DNA from: Phycisphaerae bacterium
Lineage (GTDB): Bacteria > Planctomycetota > Phycisphaerae > UBA1845 > PWPN01
Assembly (NCBI GenBank): GCA_035384605.1
Contig: DAOOIV010000007.1
Location: forward strand, 1-64,000
DNA: 64,000 bases
Direction: 5' to 3'
The position numbers and the translations under genes are program-made. This document shows positions 42,685 through 52,361 of the stretch, piece by piece. Each line of letters opens with the position of its first letter. The first letter of the stretch is position 1. Below the pieces are notes generated by a model, which made no database searches, was not told the DNA's origin, and saw only the letters and a list, made by a program, of their open reading frames with translations.

Positions 42685-45600
42685 TCAGCGAGACGCATCG
42701 GCGCGTTGGAGAGCTATTTCCGGCAGTTTCTGCGTCGATTCTTCGTCAGACGCGGGCGTACTCCAACCTATGAGCCGCTGTGCATCGTTCAGGATCAGAT
42801 ACAGGCAAGGGATAATCAGGAGAGTTATCGCCGTGGCGAAGAGGATGCCGTAGCCCAGGGACAGGGCCATCGGAATCATGAATCGGGCCTGGCGTGACGT
42901 TTCGAAGATCATCGGAGCCAATCCGCCGAACGTGGTAACGGTTGTCAGAATAATCGGTCGAAAGCGTCGAACGCCGGCGCTGAGGATGGCCTCATGGGCG
43001 CTCAGACCCTTTGTCCGCTGCCGGTTGGCGTACTCCACCAGGACCAGCGCATCGTTGACGACCACGCCCGAAAGTGCCACAAGACCCATCATGCTGATGA
43101 CGCTCAGGCTATAGCCCATGATCATATGCCCTAAAAGAGCGCCGACAATCCCGAAGGGGATGCTGATCATGACAATTGCGGGCTGGAGGTAGCTCCGGAA
43201 AGGTATGCCGAGCAGCACGTACACCAGCATCAGTGCGATGACAAAGCCGCTTTGCAGGCTTGCCAGGCTTTCTCGCATGTCTTGTTGTCTGCCCTCAAAG
43301 CTATAGGTGAGGCCCGGATACTTGCTCATCAAGTCGGGGAGAGTGGTCTCGGTCAGCATCTCGAGAACCCTGTCGGTTTCGCTCTGCGGAACCACATTGG
43401 CGGTGACGCTGACGGTGCGGCGTCCATCTCGCCGGTTGATAGCGGTGTATGCCCGACCGGCTTGTACGGTGGCCACTTGGTGCAAAGGCACATCCGCTCC
43501 AGCCGGCGTCCGCACAATGAAGGACTCCACGTCGAATCCGCTGATGCGCTGGGCTTTCGGCAGCCGCACCATGACTTTGACCTCGTTGCGGCCACGCTGC
43601 TGGCGGATGGCCTCGGCGCCGTAGAAGGCCCCTCTCAGTTGCCGAGCGACGGCGGCGGCCGTCAGCCCGAGACTTCGTCCCTCGGGGAGCATCCGGAAAT
43701 TGAGCTGTTGTTTGCCGGGCGTATAACCGTCGTCAATGTCCCTGACGTTGGCGAAATGGGCCAAAGACGCCGCCAGTTCCTCACTTGCCCGGTCCAGTAC
43801 CTCGATGTCACGATGGGCCAGTTCCACGGTCATCGATGCCCCGGAACCGGGTCCGCGTCGGTCCGATTCAAAACGAAGCGATTGGAGTCCTTCGATGACA
43901 CCGGTCTTCTCTCTCCAGAGACGGGCGAACTCAGCGGTGCTGATCGGCCTGATTTCGGGTGCCAAGAGGTAAGCGGTCACGAAGATCTCGTTTTCGCGAA
44001 TGTAGGCCCGTACTCCGCGCATGAGCCGCTCGCCGCCGTTTTCGCCGGCTACGGACTGGGCCGACCGGACCAGACGGTCGCTGACTTCCTGCAATTTCGA
44101 GAGCGGAGAACCGTAAGGCAGAATGGCCGTGGCATCGGCTTCGTCAGCCTCAACCTTGGGCATCATCTCAAAGCCCATCCGCCCGCTGGCAACGTAACCG
44201 AGAGCCAGAACCAGGATTCCCGCCCCGAGGCTCACCGTCAGGTAACGAAAACGCAGGACTGCGGCCAGCAGCGGGCCGAAACCTTTCTCAATCATGCGTG
44301 ATATGAGCTTGCTCACGCGGTCCTGGGCCCGGTGAATGACTTGCCCCAAGCTGGTGGCGTTCTCCTTCTTGGTGTGGGCCAGGTGAGAGGGCAGGACGAA
44401 CATGGACTCCAGCAGAGAAATAGTAAAGACTGACGAAACGACCAGTGGGATGACGCGCCATATCTTGCCCATCGTCCCGGGCATGAACGCCAATGGGGCA
44501 AACGCAGCGATATTGGTGAGGATGCTGAAGGTGACCGGGACGCCGACCTCCTTCGCGCCTCGGATGGCGGCTTCCAAGCGTCCCATGCCCGACTGACGAT
44601 AGTCGAAGACGTTTTCCCCCACCACGATGGCGTCGTCCACGACGATGCCAAGAGCGATGATGAACGCGAACATTGAGATCATGTTGATGGTGACGTCCAT
44701 GGCCGGCAGGAGGAGAAAGGACCCGAGAAACGAAATCGGAATTCCCATGGCGACCCAGAAAGCCAACTTGTACTCCAGGAAGATGGTGAGAAACACCAGG
44801 ACGAGCGCCAAGCCCATGGCCCCGTTTCGCAGCAGCAGATCGAGCCGTTGGCGATAGATCTCCGATTCATCGCGGCGGACGTCGATGTACACTCCCGGCG
44901 GCAGCGCGGGCCGGATCTCCTCCAGCTTCTTCCACACCGCCTTGGAGACTCCGATCGGCGTTTGTTTGCCTACGCGATACACCTCCAGGTTCACCGCCGT
45001 CTTGCCGTTGTATGTAACGAAACGGTATTCCTCCTCGAAGGTGTCCCGGACGGTGGCCAGGTCGCGAACCAGCAACTGAGTTCCGTCCGCGGAGGTGATG
45101 ATCGGGATGTTCTCAAATTCCCTGGCCCAATCGCGTCGCTCTTTCATCCGGAGCAGGATCTCGCCCGAATCGGTTCGGAGGCTGCCGCCAGGAAGCTCGA
45201 TGGAGGCGCTTCGAATCCGCTCGGCGATGGCCTGCAGGGTCAGGTTGTACGCCCGGAGGTTTTCCTGCGGCACCTCGATGCTGACCTCGAAGGTGCGCGC
45301 GGGTTCCAGGTCCACCTGGGTCACGTTCGGATCCTGCAGCAACCGGTCGCGTACCTGTTCGGCCAGCTCTCGCAAGATCCATTCATCCGCATCGCCATAG
45401 AGAATGACATCCATCACCTCGCGCCGGTGCGTCATCAGGACGACGTCGGGCTCTTCGGCATCTTCAGGAAATGTGGTGATGCGGTCGACCTCCTGCCGGA
45501 TTTCCTGGTAAACGCGCTGGGCGTCGGTGTTCTCCTCCAACTCTGCGGTAACCATGCCCGAGCCTTCGCGAGCAACGGCGGTGACTTCCTTGACGCCGGT

Positions 45601-45852
45601 GATTCCGCGGATGCCCTCCTCAATTGCCAGAATGATCCCCTGCTCGACCTCCTCGGGGCTTGCACCGGGATAGGGGACGGTCACCATCACCATGTCGAGA
45701 TCGAATTCGGGAAAGACTTCCTGCTTGATTCGCAGAGCCATGAACAGGCCGCCCAGCAGCATGAAGAGCATCAGCAGATTCGGGGCCACGGAGTGCCGGG
45801 TCATCCAGGCGATCGCGCCGCGTTGTTCAAGGCTATTGTGCAGATCCGGCAT
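42685..45852 (-). CDS. RND efflux transporter (AcrB/HAE1 family)
   Basis: 1055 residues. The first membrane helix (SVAPNLLMLFMLLGGLFMAL) is followed by a large porter domain, helices 2-6 (MGLALVLVFLTIFLEY, MFAFIIALGIVVDDAIVV with the conserved DD pair), a second porter domain and helices 7-12 (ALMLVYVLLGIPF, SMMGLVALSGVVVNDALVL). Proton-driven export of drugs, lipids or metals across the cell envelope. I prefer the ATG at 45852, with GGAG 6 nt upstream; 45864 is possible. It overlaps the adaptor gene by 20 nt, so the two are coupled. Confidence 0.92.
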   Translation of the reverse strand: MPDLHNSLEQRGAIAWMTRHSVAPNLLMLFMLLGGLFMALRIKQEVFPEFDLDMVMVTVPYPGASPEEVEQGIILAIEEGIRGITGVKEVTAVAREGSGMVTAELEENTDAQRVYQEIRQEVDRITTFPEDAEEPDVVLMTHRREVMDVILYGDADEWILRELAEQVRDRLLQDPNVTQVDLEPARTFEVSIEVPQENLRAYNLTLQAIAERIRSASIELPGGSLRTDSGEILLRMKERRDWAREFENIPIITSADGTQLLVRDLATVRDTFEEEYRFVTYNGKTAVNLEVYRVGKQTPIGVSKAVWKKLEEIRPALPPGVYIDVRRDESEIYRQRLDLLLRNGAMGLALVLVFLTIFLEYKLAFWVAMGIPISFLGSFLLLPAMDVTINMISMFAFIIALGIVVDDAIVVGENVFDYRQSGMGRLEAAIRGAKEVGVPVTFSILTNIAAFAPLAFMPGTMGKIWRVIPLVVSSVFTISLLESMFVLPSHLAHTKKENATSLGQVIHRAQDRVSKLISRMIEKGFGPLLAAVLRFRYLTVSLGAGILVLALGYVASGRMGFEMMPKVEADEADATAILPYGSPLSKLQEVSDRLVRSAQSVAGENGGERLMRGVRAYIRENEIFVTAYLLAPEIRPISTAEFARLWREKTGVIEGLQSLRFESDRRGPGSGASMTVELAHRDIEVLDRASEELAASLAHFANVRDIDDGYTPGKQQLNFRMLPEGRSLGLTAAAVARQLRGAFYGAEAIRQQRGRNEVKVMVRLPKAQRISGFDVESFIVRTPAGADVPLHQVATVQAGRAYTAINRRDGRRTVSVTANVVPQSETDRVLEMLTETTLPDLMSKYPGLTYSFEGRQQDMRESLASLQSGFVIALMLVYVLLGIPFRSYLQPAIVMISIPFGIVGALLGHMIMGYSLSVISMMGLVALSGVVVNDALVLVEYANRQRTKGLSAHEAILSAGVRRFRPIILTTVTTFGGLAPMIFETSRQARFMIPMALSLGYGILFATAITLLIIPCLYLILNDAQRLIGWSTPASDEESTQKLPEIALQRADASR

Positions 45853-47170
45853 TGCCTGCTCCATGGGCGGTCCGCACGTTCTCGGAAATCACGGCCGTCC
45901 GCGGCATTGGGTCGGGGGGGGGCTCCTCCAGCGCCAAGGCCATCCCGGCCACCGGGGCGGGCAGGTCGCTGACGACCAGGCGCTCGCCTTCCTGCATCCC
46001 CGATCGCACCAACAGGGTATCGCGGTTTCCCCAAACGATGTCCACGTCCCGAATCTCGAGTTCATTCCTGCCGTTCATGATCCAGACCTGCCGGCCTTGG
46101 CGCAGGGCGGTTCTTGGCAGGGCGAAAACATCATTCACTTCCCGCCCTTCGATGTCGACGCTCACGTAGGCATCAATCAGCAACGGATGCGAACGCTTGT
46201 TCATCTCGTTCAAATTCAACGGGTCGGGTACTGATATCAAGACCCGTGCCATACGGCCCTGCGGTTCAAGGTCGCTCAGCAATCGCACGACCATTCCGCA
46301 CCATTCCCCCTGAGGACCCGTACCGAGTTCCTGTCGGATCGCAGCTTTTGAACCGCCCTCGCCATGTTCATCAGGAAAAAGAACCCATCTAAGGTGATCC
46401 ACGGGCACGGCCGCCCGCACCCAATATTGGTCCGTGCCGACCAGGATCGCGAGTTGGGTCTGGGGCGCGACTTGGGCGCCAAGGTCGACGTTCTCCGATC
46501 TCACGACGCAGTTGAAAGGGGCCCGGATCGTCGTCCGGTCGAGGTTCAGCTCTGCCTCGCGAAGGGCCGCTTTTGCCGCTTCGAGCGCCGCAGTGGCTTT
46601 GAGCAAATGAGGCTTGCGCAAGGCCAGTTCGAAGTCCAGAGCGCCGGCTTGTTCTTTCATATCCAGCAGTTCCCATTCGCGTCTGGCGATCTCCTGATGG
46701 CCCTGTTCGAGCTTCAGTTCATACTCCGCCTGGGCCACCTGGCTCTTCGTCTTTTCCACCGCGAGCTTGTAGTCCTGCCGGTCGATCTGGAGAATGAACT
46801 CGCCGGTCTTGAAGCGTCCTCCGGGTACCAACTTGGGGCTCAGTTCGGTGACTTCACCGCTTACCCTGGGCTGGAGCAGGACTTCCTGGGACGGCATGAC
46901 CGTGCCCTGGGCCTGAACAACGGCGTTCGCGCTGACCCGCCGGACCATTTCAACTCGAACAAGTGCTGCGGGGTTCTCCGGCGTACGGCGTTGGGCCTGC
47001 GGTGCCGTCCTGATCAGGTGAACGGCACCCGCGATGCCCGCGACGATCACGACCACCGGGAGAAGGTACATGGCGAGACCGCGGATCAGTCGCAGGAGAA
47101 TCCCTCGTTTGGGCTTATCATCCGGTGCCCGTTCGCGAGGGTGTGAAAGACGTACGTCGTCGGCAGTCAT
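45833..47170 (-). CDS. RND membrane fusion protein (periplasmic adaptor)
   Basis: 445 residues. One N-terminal membrane anchor (MYLLPVVVIVAGIAGAVHLI). The lipoyl/barrel-sandwich halves flank an alpha-helical hairpin: VMPSQEVLLQPRVSGEVTEL, then KTKSQVAQAEYELKLEQGHQ and LNLDRTTIRAPFNCVVR. It links the RND pump to the outer membrane channel. The ATG overlaps the stop of the TolC-like gene as ATGA at 47167-47170. All three parts of a tripartite pump are therefore encoded in order. Confidence 0.9.
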   Translation of the reverse strand: MTADDVRLSHPRERAPDDKPKRGILLRLIRGLAMYLLPVVVIVAGIAGAVHLIRTAPQAQRRTPENPAALVRVEMVRRVSANAVVQAQGTVMPSQEVLLQPRVSGEVTELSPKLVPGGRFKTGEFILQIDRQDYKLAVEKTKSQVAQAEYELKLEQGHQEIARREWELLDMKEQAGALDFELALRKPHLLKATAALEAAKAALREAELNLDRTTIRAPFNCVVRSENVDLGAQVAPQTQLAILVGTDQYWVRAAVPVDHLRWVLFPDEHGEGGSKAAIRQELGTGPQGEWCGMVVRLLSDLEPQGRMARVLISVPDPLNLNEMNKRSHPLLIDAYVSVDIEGREVNDVFALPRTALRQGRQVWIMNGRNELEIRDVDIVWGNRDTLLVRSGMQEGERLVVSDLPAPVAGMALALEEPPPDPMPRTAVISENVRTAHGAGNAGSAQ

Positions 47171-48753
47171 GATTCTGAATCCTTCGGCTCGGCGGCCTCG
47201 TCGCTTGCTCGGACAGGCGGCTCCAGCTCCTGTGTCCATGTTCCGCCCAATGCGCGGTACAGATCGATTCGCGTAACCAAGAGCTCGCGTCGGGCAACAA
47301 CCAGCGTCCGGGCCAGTGATTGCGTCCTTTCCAGGGCGGCCAGCACCGGCAGGTAATCGCTCAATCCGGCCTGGTACCGCCCTGATGCCTCGCGCAGGGC
47401 GTTTCTCGCATCCTCCAATTGTCGAGAAAGTCCCTGGATGTGCTCGCACTGCTTTCGCTCTCTGATCAGAGCATCTTCCACTTCTTTGATCGCAGTGAGG
47501 ACCGCCAACCGATACTCGGACAGACGTTGCTCAACGACGGCCAGCGTCCGATCCACCTCGGCCTGACGGCGAAACCCGTCAAATAAAGGCGCCGTCAAGG
47601 CGGCGGCAAGGTTCAAGAACCAATCGTCGAACAGGTGGGCAATGTCCCCCGTGTCGTAGCCGATGCCGCCGTTAAGAAGAATCGCCGGGAGGCGGTCCGC
47701 CCGGGCCGACGCCACACGGTGATCCGCGGCATGCAGTCGTGACAAGGCCCCGCGAACATCGGGTCGACGGGCCAACAGTTCAGCCGGGATGCCCGTCCCC
47801 GGCGGATCCGGCACCGAGGCCAGATCGTAGAGACCTACGGTCAAGTCGGCCGTGGGCGGCTTGCCCATCAATAGGGCCAGATCGTGGCGAAGCACCTGTT
47901 CCTCGGCTTCCGAAAGGGGGAGCAAACGTTCAACCTCGCTGACCGCCTGTCGCTGCTGGTACACATCGAGGGCTGACACCTGGCCCTTTCGAAACCGAAG
48001 CTCAACAAGCTCCAGATAGATCTTGTTGGTCGCCAGTTGCTCCGACAGCAAGCGTTGTAATTCCTGCTGCTCCAGGATTCGCAGCCATCGCTCGGCCACT
48101 TCGGCGACCAGTGTCATCGCGGTCGACTCCAAGTCTTCGCGCGAGGCGGCAAAGTCGAACCGAGCGGCACGATAAGCCGAAGCAACACGGCCCCACACGT
48201 CCACCTCATAGTTGGCGGCCAGCGACAGCCCGAAACTCTTGGTTTCCCTGATCAATCGCGAGGGCGACGACTGTTCCTGCGTGCCGGGGGCGCTGCCGGA
48301 AGAAGAAGTCGCTCCTGAGTCCTGGCCGAGTGCCTTGCTGATACCTTTCGAGACTTCGTTGGCCACAGTCTCTCCAAGCCGGGACTTCAACGACGACGCT
48401 TCGCTGTCGACCTTCGTGACCGTGCGTCTGTAAGCGGCATCGGCCCCGACCGTCACCTGGGGATACAATCCCGAGGCCGCCATGACCACTTGACAGCCCG
48501 CTTGTTCGAGGCGGGCCCAGAGTTGCCGGAGCGACAGGTTCTCCCGCAGGGCGACGTCGATCAACCGGTTCAGTTCCTCGCTCTCAAAGTCCTGCCACCA
48601 GCGATTGCTCTCGGCGACATCGGTATTCCCGAGGGTGAATCTCGTCGGGATCGGGCCCTCGGGTGGGGCTGTTCGCTGCGGAAGAAAAGCCGTGCAGGCG
48701 CCGCAGCATATTGCGGGACACAGGCACCACGGCATCACCTGCAGAATCCTCAT
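47167..48753 (-). CDS. Outer membrane efflux lipoprotein (NodT/TolC family)
   Basis: 528 residues. Lipobox CPAICCGAC with Cys20. Two TolC-type repeats with long helices: RWWQDFESEELNRLIDVALR and WARLEQAGCQVVMAAS first, then RADRLPAILLNGGIGYDTGD and TLAVVEQRLSEYRLAVLTAI. The trimer would form the outer channel of the pump. The ATG has AGGA 6 nt upstream. First gene of the efflux operon; no regulator gene is adjacent. The segment after LGQDSGATSSSGSAPGTQEQ is a serine-rich insertion. Confidence 0.9.
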   Translation of the reverse strand: MRILQVMPWCLCPAICCGACTAFLPQRTAPPEGPIPTRFTLGNTDVAESNRWWQDFESEELNRLIDVALRENLSLRQLWARLEQAGCQVVMAASGLYPQVTVGADAAYRRTVTKVDSEASSLKSRLGETVANEVSKGISKALGQDSGATSSSGSAPGTQEQSSPSRLIRETKSFGLSLAANYEVDVWGRVASAYRAARFDFAASREDLESTAMTLVAEVAERWLRILEQQELQRLLSEQLATNKIYLELVELRFRKGQVSALDVYQQRQAVSEVERLLPLSEAEEQVLRHDLALLMGKPPTADLTVGLYDLASVPDPPGTGIPAELLARRPDVRGALSRLHAADHRVASARADRLPAILLNGGIGYDTGDIAHLFDDWFLNLAAALTAPLFDGFRRQAEVDRTLAVVEQRLSEYRLAVLTAIKEVEDALIRERKQCEHIQGLSRQLEDARNALREASGRYQAGLSDYLPVLAALERTQSLARTLVVARRELLVTRIDLYRALGGTWTQELEPPVRASDEAAEPKDSES

Positions 48754-49286
48754 GCCGCATCCTCATCCCTGGCCGGCATACTCCCCAACGCCGCCGGGCA
48801 AGGCCGGGTTGAATGGTCGACCCGCCGTTCGACGTTTTCAGCAAAACCTGGAAGCTGAGGAAGCATGTGCATAGCTGCGCGTCCAAGAAGCCGGTGTCAT
48901 GACAGCGTGGAAGCCCGCCACACAACGTTTCAAAACGCACTTGAGGGACTTGGCGTCCATGCACCCGATGATCATATCACTCCACAACGCCGTCAGCATC
49001 CTGTCTTAGCCGCCTTAGAAGACCCCCATGATTGATGGCCGCTCTTTCAACAGAAGACCCGATCAGCAACTCAAACCTTGGCCCAATGAAACTGAATGAC
49101 ACATTTGTTTCAAGGCCAAGCAGATGTCTCTTGCCGACACTGTTTGTGCGGCCATTGACGAGCCTGAGACCGCCATTTGCCCTCGATCGACTGCCTACGA
49201 GCCGGCTTTCCAGGCGGACCCGTCATTTCAGCGGCCCCGAAGACGAGAGGCAAGGGGTTTGTGCGCCGGTTGTGCGGCGAGTGCGA
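48754..49286. other. Intergenic, nothing recognised
   Basis: 533 bp between the efflux operon start and the end of the S41 protease gene, both on the minus strand. It should contain the operon promoter, but I find no convincing boxes. No repeats or RNAs seen. Confidence 0.45.
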
Positions 49287-51629
49287 TTACGGCTGGGCGT
49301 TTGCGGGAGCCGGAGTCGCGGCCATCTGGGTCGCCCGGCTCGGCCAGGGTTCGTTTGTCTCCAGCCGGATGCGCATCAGCAGAAGCGCGAGGTCCAGTTG
49401 CGGATCGCTTTCCGGGTAGTCGTTTGGATCCTCGCGGGTCACAAAGTCCTCGGCAGCGTCGTCTTCATCCTCCGTTTCCTCGCCTTCGCCGGTTTCTGCC
49501 TGGGTAGCCGGTTTTGAGCTTGCGGTCGGAGTCTCATCGCCGGTATCGTCTTTGCCCTTCCCGGATTCACCCTTGCCCGGTTGGCTGGCGGCGAGGTTGC
49601 GGTAGGACGTCACCCTCTGGATGTCGTCGTCGGTCAGCTCGCCCTGATCCTTGCCCTTGAGAATATCTCTCTTGAGCTGGAGCTCGTAGAGTTTGAATCG
49701 CTCCTTGGGGAACACCCGCGCGGAGATGTCCGGGTCGACTCCCCACGTGACCGAGTCATCATCTTTGTGAAGGCAGCGGCCGTCGGGCAGGTAGTAAAGC
49801 TGCGTGGTCAGTTTGAGAAAAGCCATACGGCTTCGATTCAACGGCAAGACCTGTTGCACACTGCCCTTGCCATAGGTTCGCTCTCCCAAGACCAAGGCCC
49901 GCTTGTGAACCTGCAAAGCACCGGTCACGATCTCCGAGGCGCTGGCACTGTAGCGGCTGGTGAGGACAATCATAGGGAAATCGGTGTAAGAGACGTCGCC
50001 GGGAGATGAGACCTCCCAGGGGGAGCTGTTTCTATCCCTTGTGGAGACGATGGGCTTGTTGGGCGGCAGGAACATGCCTGAGACGTCCACCGCCGCCTTG
50101 AGCGGGCCGCCAGGATTGTCCCGCAGGTCGAAAATGAGGCCCCGCAGGCCCTGCTTGGTCAGGTCGGTGAGGACTTTTTTCAACTCGTCGGCGCTATTCT
50201 CCGTGAAGTTGGTCAGGCGGACGCAGGCAATCTTCTGGTTTTCATCGAGCATGTACTTCCATGCGTCGTGATCATCCCGATCAAACCCTTTGATCGACTC
50301 AACGTTGATCTCCTGACGTTCGAGCGTGAGTTCGAACTCCTGCTCCTGCCCGGGCCGTTTGACCGTCAGGTTCACGGTGGTGCCCACCGGACCGGTGATC
50401 TCCCGAACCGCCCTGGTGATCGTGTATTTGGCGGCATTCTTGCCATTGATCCTGGTGATCAGATCACCGGGGCGAACGCCGGCCCGGTATGCGGGCGAAC
50501 CTTTGAGCGGCGAGACGACCAGGATGGGTTCGCCATCGTTCTTGCGAATCTGGATGCCCACGCCGCTGAAGCGGCCTTGCGTGTGTTTGTTGAATTCGGG
50601 CACATCGGCCGGCCAGATCATGTCGCTGAACTTGTCCAGCGGTTGCAGTGCTCCATAGGTGAACTCGCGAACGAGCACGGGTTGCGGGAACAAACCGTTC
50701 TCTTCATTGATTTCCAGAACCCGCTCGAAATGCGCTATCAGCTCATGCACGGTGAGCGAATCTTTGGCTTCCGCAAACCTGAGTCTGGCCTCGACGCGGG
50801 TGGAGAAATCAGACACCGCCTCCTTGTCGTTGAGTTTCTCGAAGACCTTGGGCAGCTTCGGCGTCTTGGTCATGAGCAGCACTTGGCGCAGGGCTCCCAG
50901 CACGGCCTCGCGGAAATCGGGCGTCTTGAGGTAGTCGGTGGAGATCTTGAGAAAGGCATCGTATGCCATGTCCTTAGAGATGTCTGCGACAGCCGACTCC
51001 CAATCCGACTCCGGTTCGTAAGTCAGTTCCAGGCGAATATGGTCCTGGCACCGCTCCAGAGCCTTTCGGTAATCCCTGTTGAGGGGATAGAGATCCTGCA
51101 ACCGGACGTAGACGCGGGCGGCCGCATACCACTTGCCCTTGGCCTCGTACTCCTGGGCGGCCTTGACGGCGTTTTCAAGGGCTTCGACGACCCAAGCCTC
51201 CTTGAGGAAGTCGTCCGGGTTGTCCGCAACGCTGTGAGCCAACGAAATGCTCACCAGCGCCTGGTGACGGCGTCCGGCGGCGACGTCCTCCTTGGCCCAA
51301 GAAACGTACTTGTGGTAGTCCTTGCCGACTCGCTCCCGGCGACTTTTCTCAAAATCACCGTATTCGCTCAGCCAATCGCGAACATGGGCGACTCGTTCGT
51401 CGCTTACCCCGGTTGTCGCGAGGCTGTTGATGATCTCCGCAGCCTTGTCGATCCTGCCCAAGCCAACGAGGCCGAGTCCCTCGATCCACTGCTGTTGCTG
51501 AGCTGCGGTACCGATAGGCTTGTTTTCTTCGAGCGTGTCCGCCACGGATGCTCGCGGCGAGCGCACCACCGCCAGACCTGTGGCAAGCAGACACCACAAC
51601 ACCGTCGACGTCTTGAGCAGGCGCTTCAT
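49287..51629 (-). CDS. Secreted S41 peptidase with PDZ domain
   Basis: 780 residues, about twice the usual CtpA length. Signal peptide MKRLLKTSTVLWCLLATGLA. An extended helical N-terminal region (about 35-390, TPR-like repeats such as AEIINSLATTGVSDERVAHV) is followed by a PDZ domain (GVGIQIRKNDGEPILVVSPL, about 400-470) and the S41 domain with DNPGGP, S563 in SASASEIV and K588 in ERTYGKGSVQ. The C-terminus is acidic and low in complexity. It should process or degrade extracytoplasmic proteins. The ATG has AAGGAG 5 nt upstream. It is a distant paralogue of the protease at 16380. Confidence 0.88.
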   Translation of the reverse strand: MKRLLKTSTVLWCLLATGLAVVRSPRASVADTLEENKPIGTAAQQQQWIEGLGLVGLGRIDKAAEIINSLATTGVSDERVAHVRDWLSEYGDFEKSRRERVGKDYHKYVSWAKEDVAAGRRHQALVSISLAHSVADNPDDFLKEAWVVEALENAVKAAQEYEAKGKWYAAARVYVRLQDLYPLNRDYRKALERCQDHIRLELTYEPESDWESAVADISKDMAYDAFLKISTDYLKTPDFREAVLGALRQVLLMTKTPKLPKVFEKLNDKEAVSDFSTRVEARLRFAEAKDSLTVHELIAHFERVLEINEENGLFPQPVLVREFTYGALQPLDKFSDMIWPADVPEFNKHTQGRFSGVGIQIRKNDGEPILVVSPLKGSPAYRAGVRPGDLITRINGKNAAKYTITRAVREITGPVGTTVNLTVKRPGQEQEFELTLERQEINVESIKGFDRDDHDAWKYMLDENQKIACVRLTNFTENSADELKKVLTDLTKQGLRGLIFDLRDNPGGPLKAAVDVSGMFLPPNKPIVSTRDRNSSPWEVSSPGDVSYTDFPMIVLTSRYSASASEIVTGALQVHKRALVLGERTYGKGSVQQVLPLNRSRMAFLKLTTQLYYLPDGRCLHKDDDSVTWGVDPDISARVFPKERFKLYELQLKRDILKGKDQGELTDDDIQRVTSYRNLAASQPGKGESGKGKDDTGDETPTASSKPATQAETGEGEETEDEDDAAEDFVTREDPNDYPESDPQLDLALLLMRIRLETNEPWPSRATQMAATPAPANAQP

Positions 51630-51826
51630 CAGCACTCCTTCAGATTCACATTCACCCTGGTTGCGGTCATCGCGCCAGGGCAGGTTGGCCGGCCTACAGG
51701 ACCGAGCTGCCGCCCGTGCCATCGGCCGGATTGGCGGAACCGAGATTCGCCAGGACGGATTGTCGCGCGGCTCGTTGGGGTGGCACTAGCTCTCCCCGGA
51801 CAGGCGTCGTCAACCCCAAAAGCTTA

Positions 51827-51854
51827 ATTATATATACGACCTAGACATCGGCAA
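51827..51854 (-). promoter_or_regulatory. Promoter candidate of the S41 protease gene
   Basis: On the minus strand TTGCCG (51854-51849), a 16-bp spacer and a perfect TATAAT (51832-51827) within an AT-rich stretch. The leader to the ATG at 51629 would be about 190 nt. Confidence 0.5.
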
Positions 51855-52324
51855 TGCCGCACCTGGCGTCAGACAGGTGCAAAACCTCTGGCGAGTCTCG
51901 GCGCCGAAGGTCCCTTTTCGCATCACGTCGGTTCGTGATTTCGGCTTTCTCTGACTGCAAATTCGCGGCAGTTCTCGGCAAGGCGTCTACCGTCACTCGC
52001 GCGGCTTGTCGGCAGGCAGGTGTCGGATTTGGACGGCGGATGCGAAACAAGGAGAGCCGCACTCTGTAACCGATTGTCAAAAAGCAAGTTAGACGACAGC
52101 CATTGGCGGCTGATCCTCGGGTCTGGGTGAGGTTTGACAAGCGAACTGAAGGCCAGCCTGGGACGAGGCCCCGACCTGCCCGGAATAGTGTCGATGCCCA
52201 GCGTTGGCCGACCCCAGGCCGACAGCAAACCCAAGAAGATGCAATAAGTCTCTAAGCTCAATCCAAATAAATAGATACGAGAATTGATGCCCTGTGATTT
52301 TGTGCTCGGTATATAGCGAGGGAT

Positions 52325-52353
52325 TTGACTGGGATCGGGCTTTTTGATAGTAT
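52325..52353 (+). promoter_or_regulatory. Promoter candidate of folC
   Basis: TTGACT (52325-52330), a 17-bp spacer, TAGTAT (52348-52353). The predicted start site coincides with the ATG at 52362, so the transcript may be leaderless. Confidence 0.5.
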
Positions 52354-52361
52354 GGCGGCCT

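Larger units (their letters stand above)
51630..52361. other. Divergent intergenic region with two promoters
   Basis: 732 bp between the divergent S41 protease and FolC genes. It holds a minus-strand promoter (51827-51854) and a plus-strand one (52325-52353). The stretch 52255-52300 is AT-rich compared with the surroundings. No gene, repeat or RNA recognised. Confidence 0.5.

Noticed and set aside
49287..51629. Long plus-strand frame opposite the S41 protease (50268-51827)
   Set aside because: The minus strand encodes signal peptide, PDZ and intact catalytic dyad; the plus frame is a shadow.
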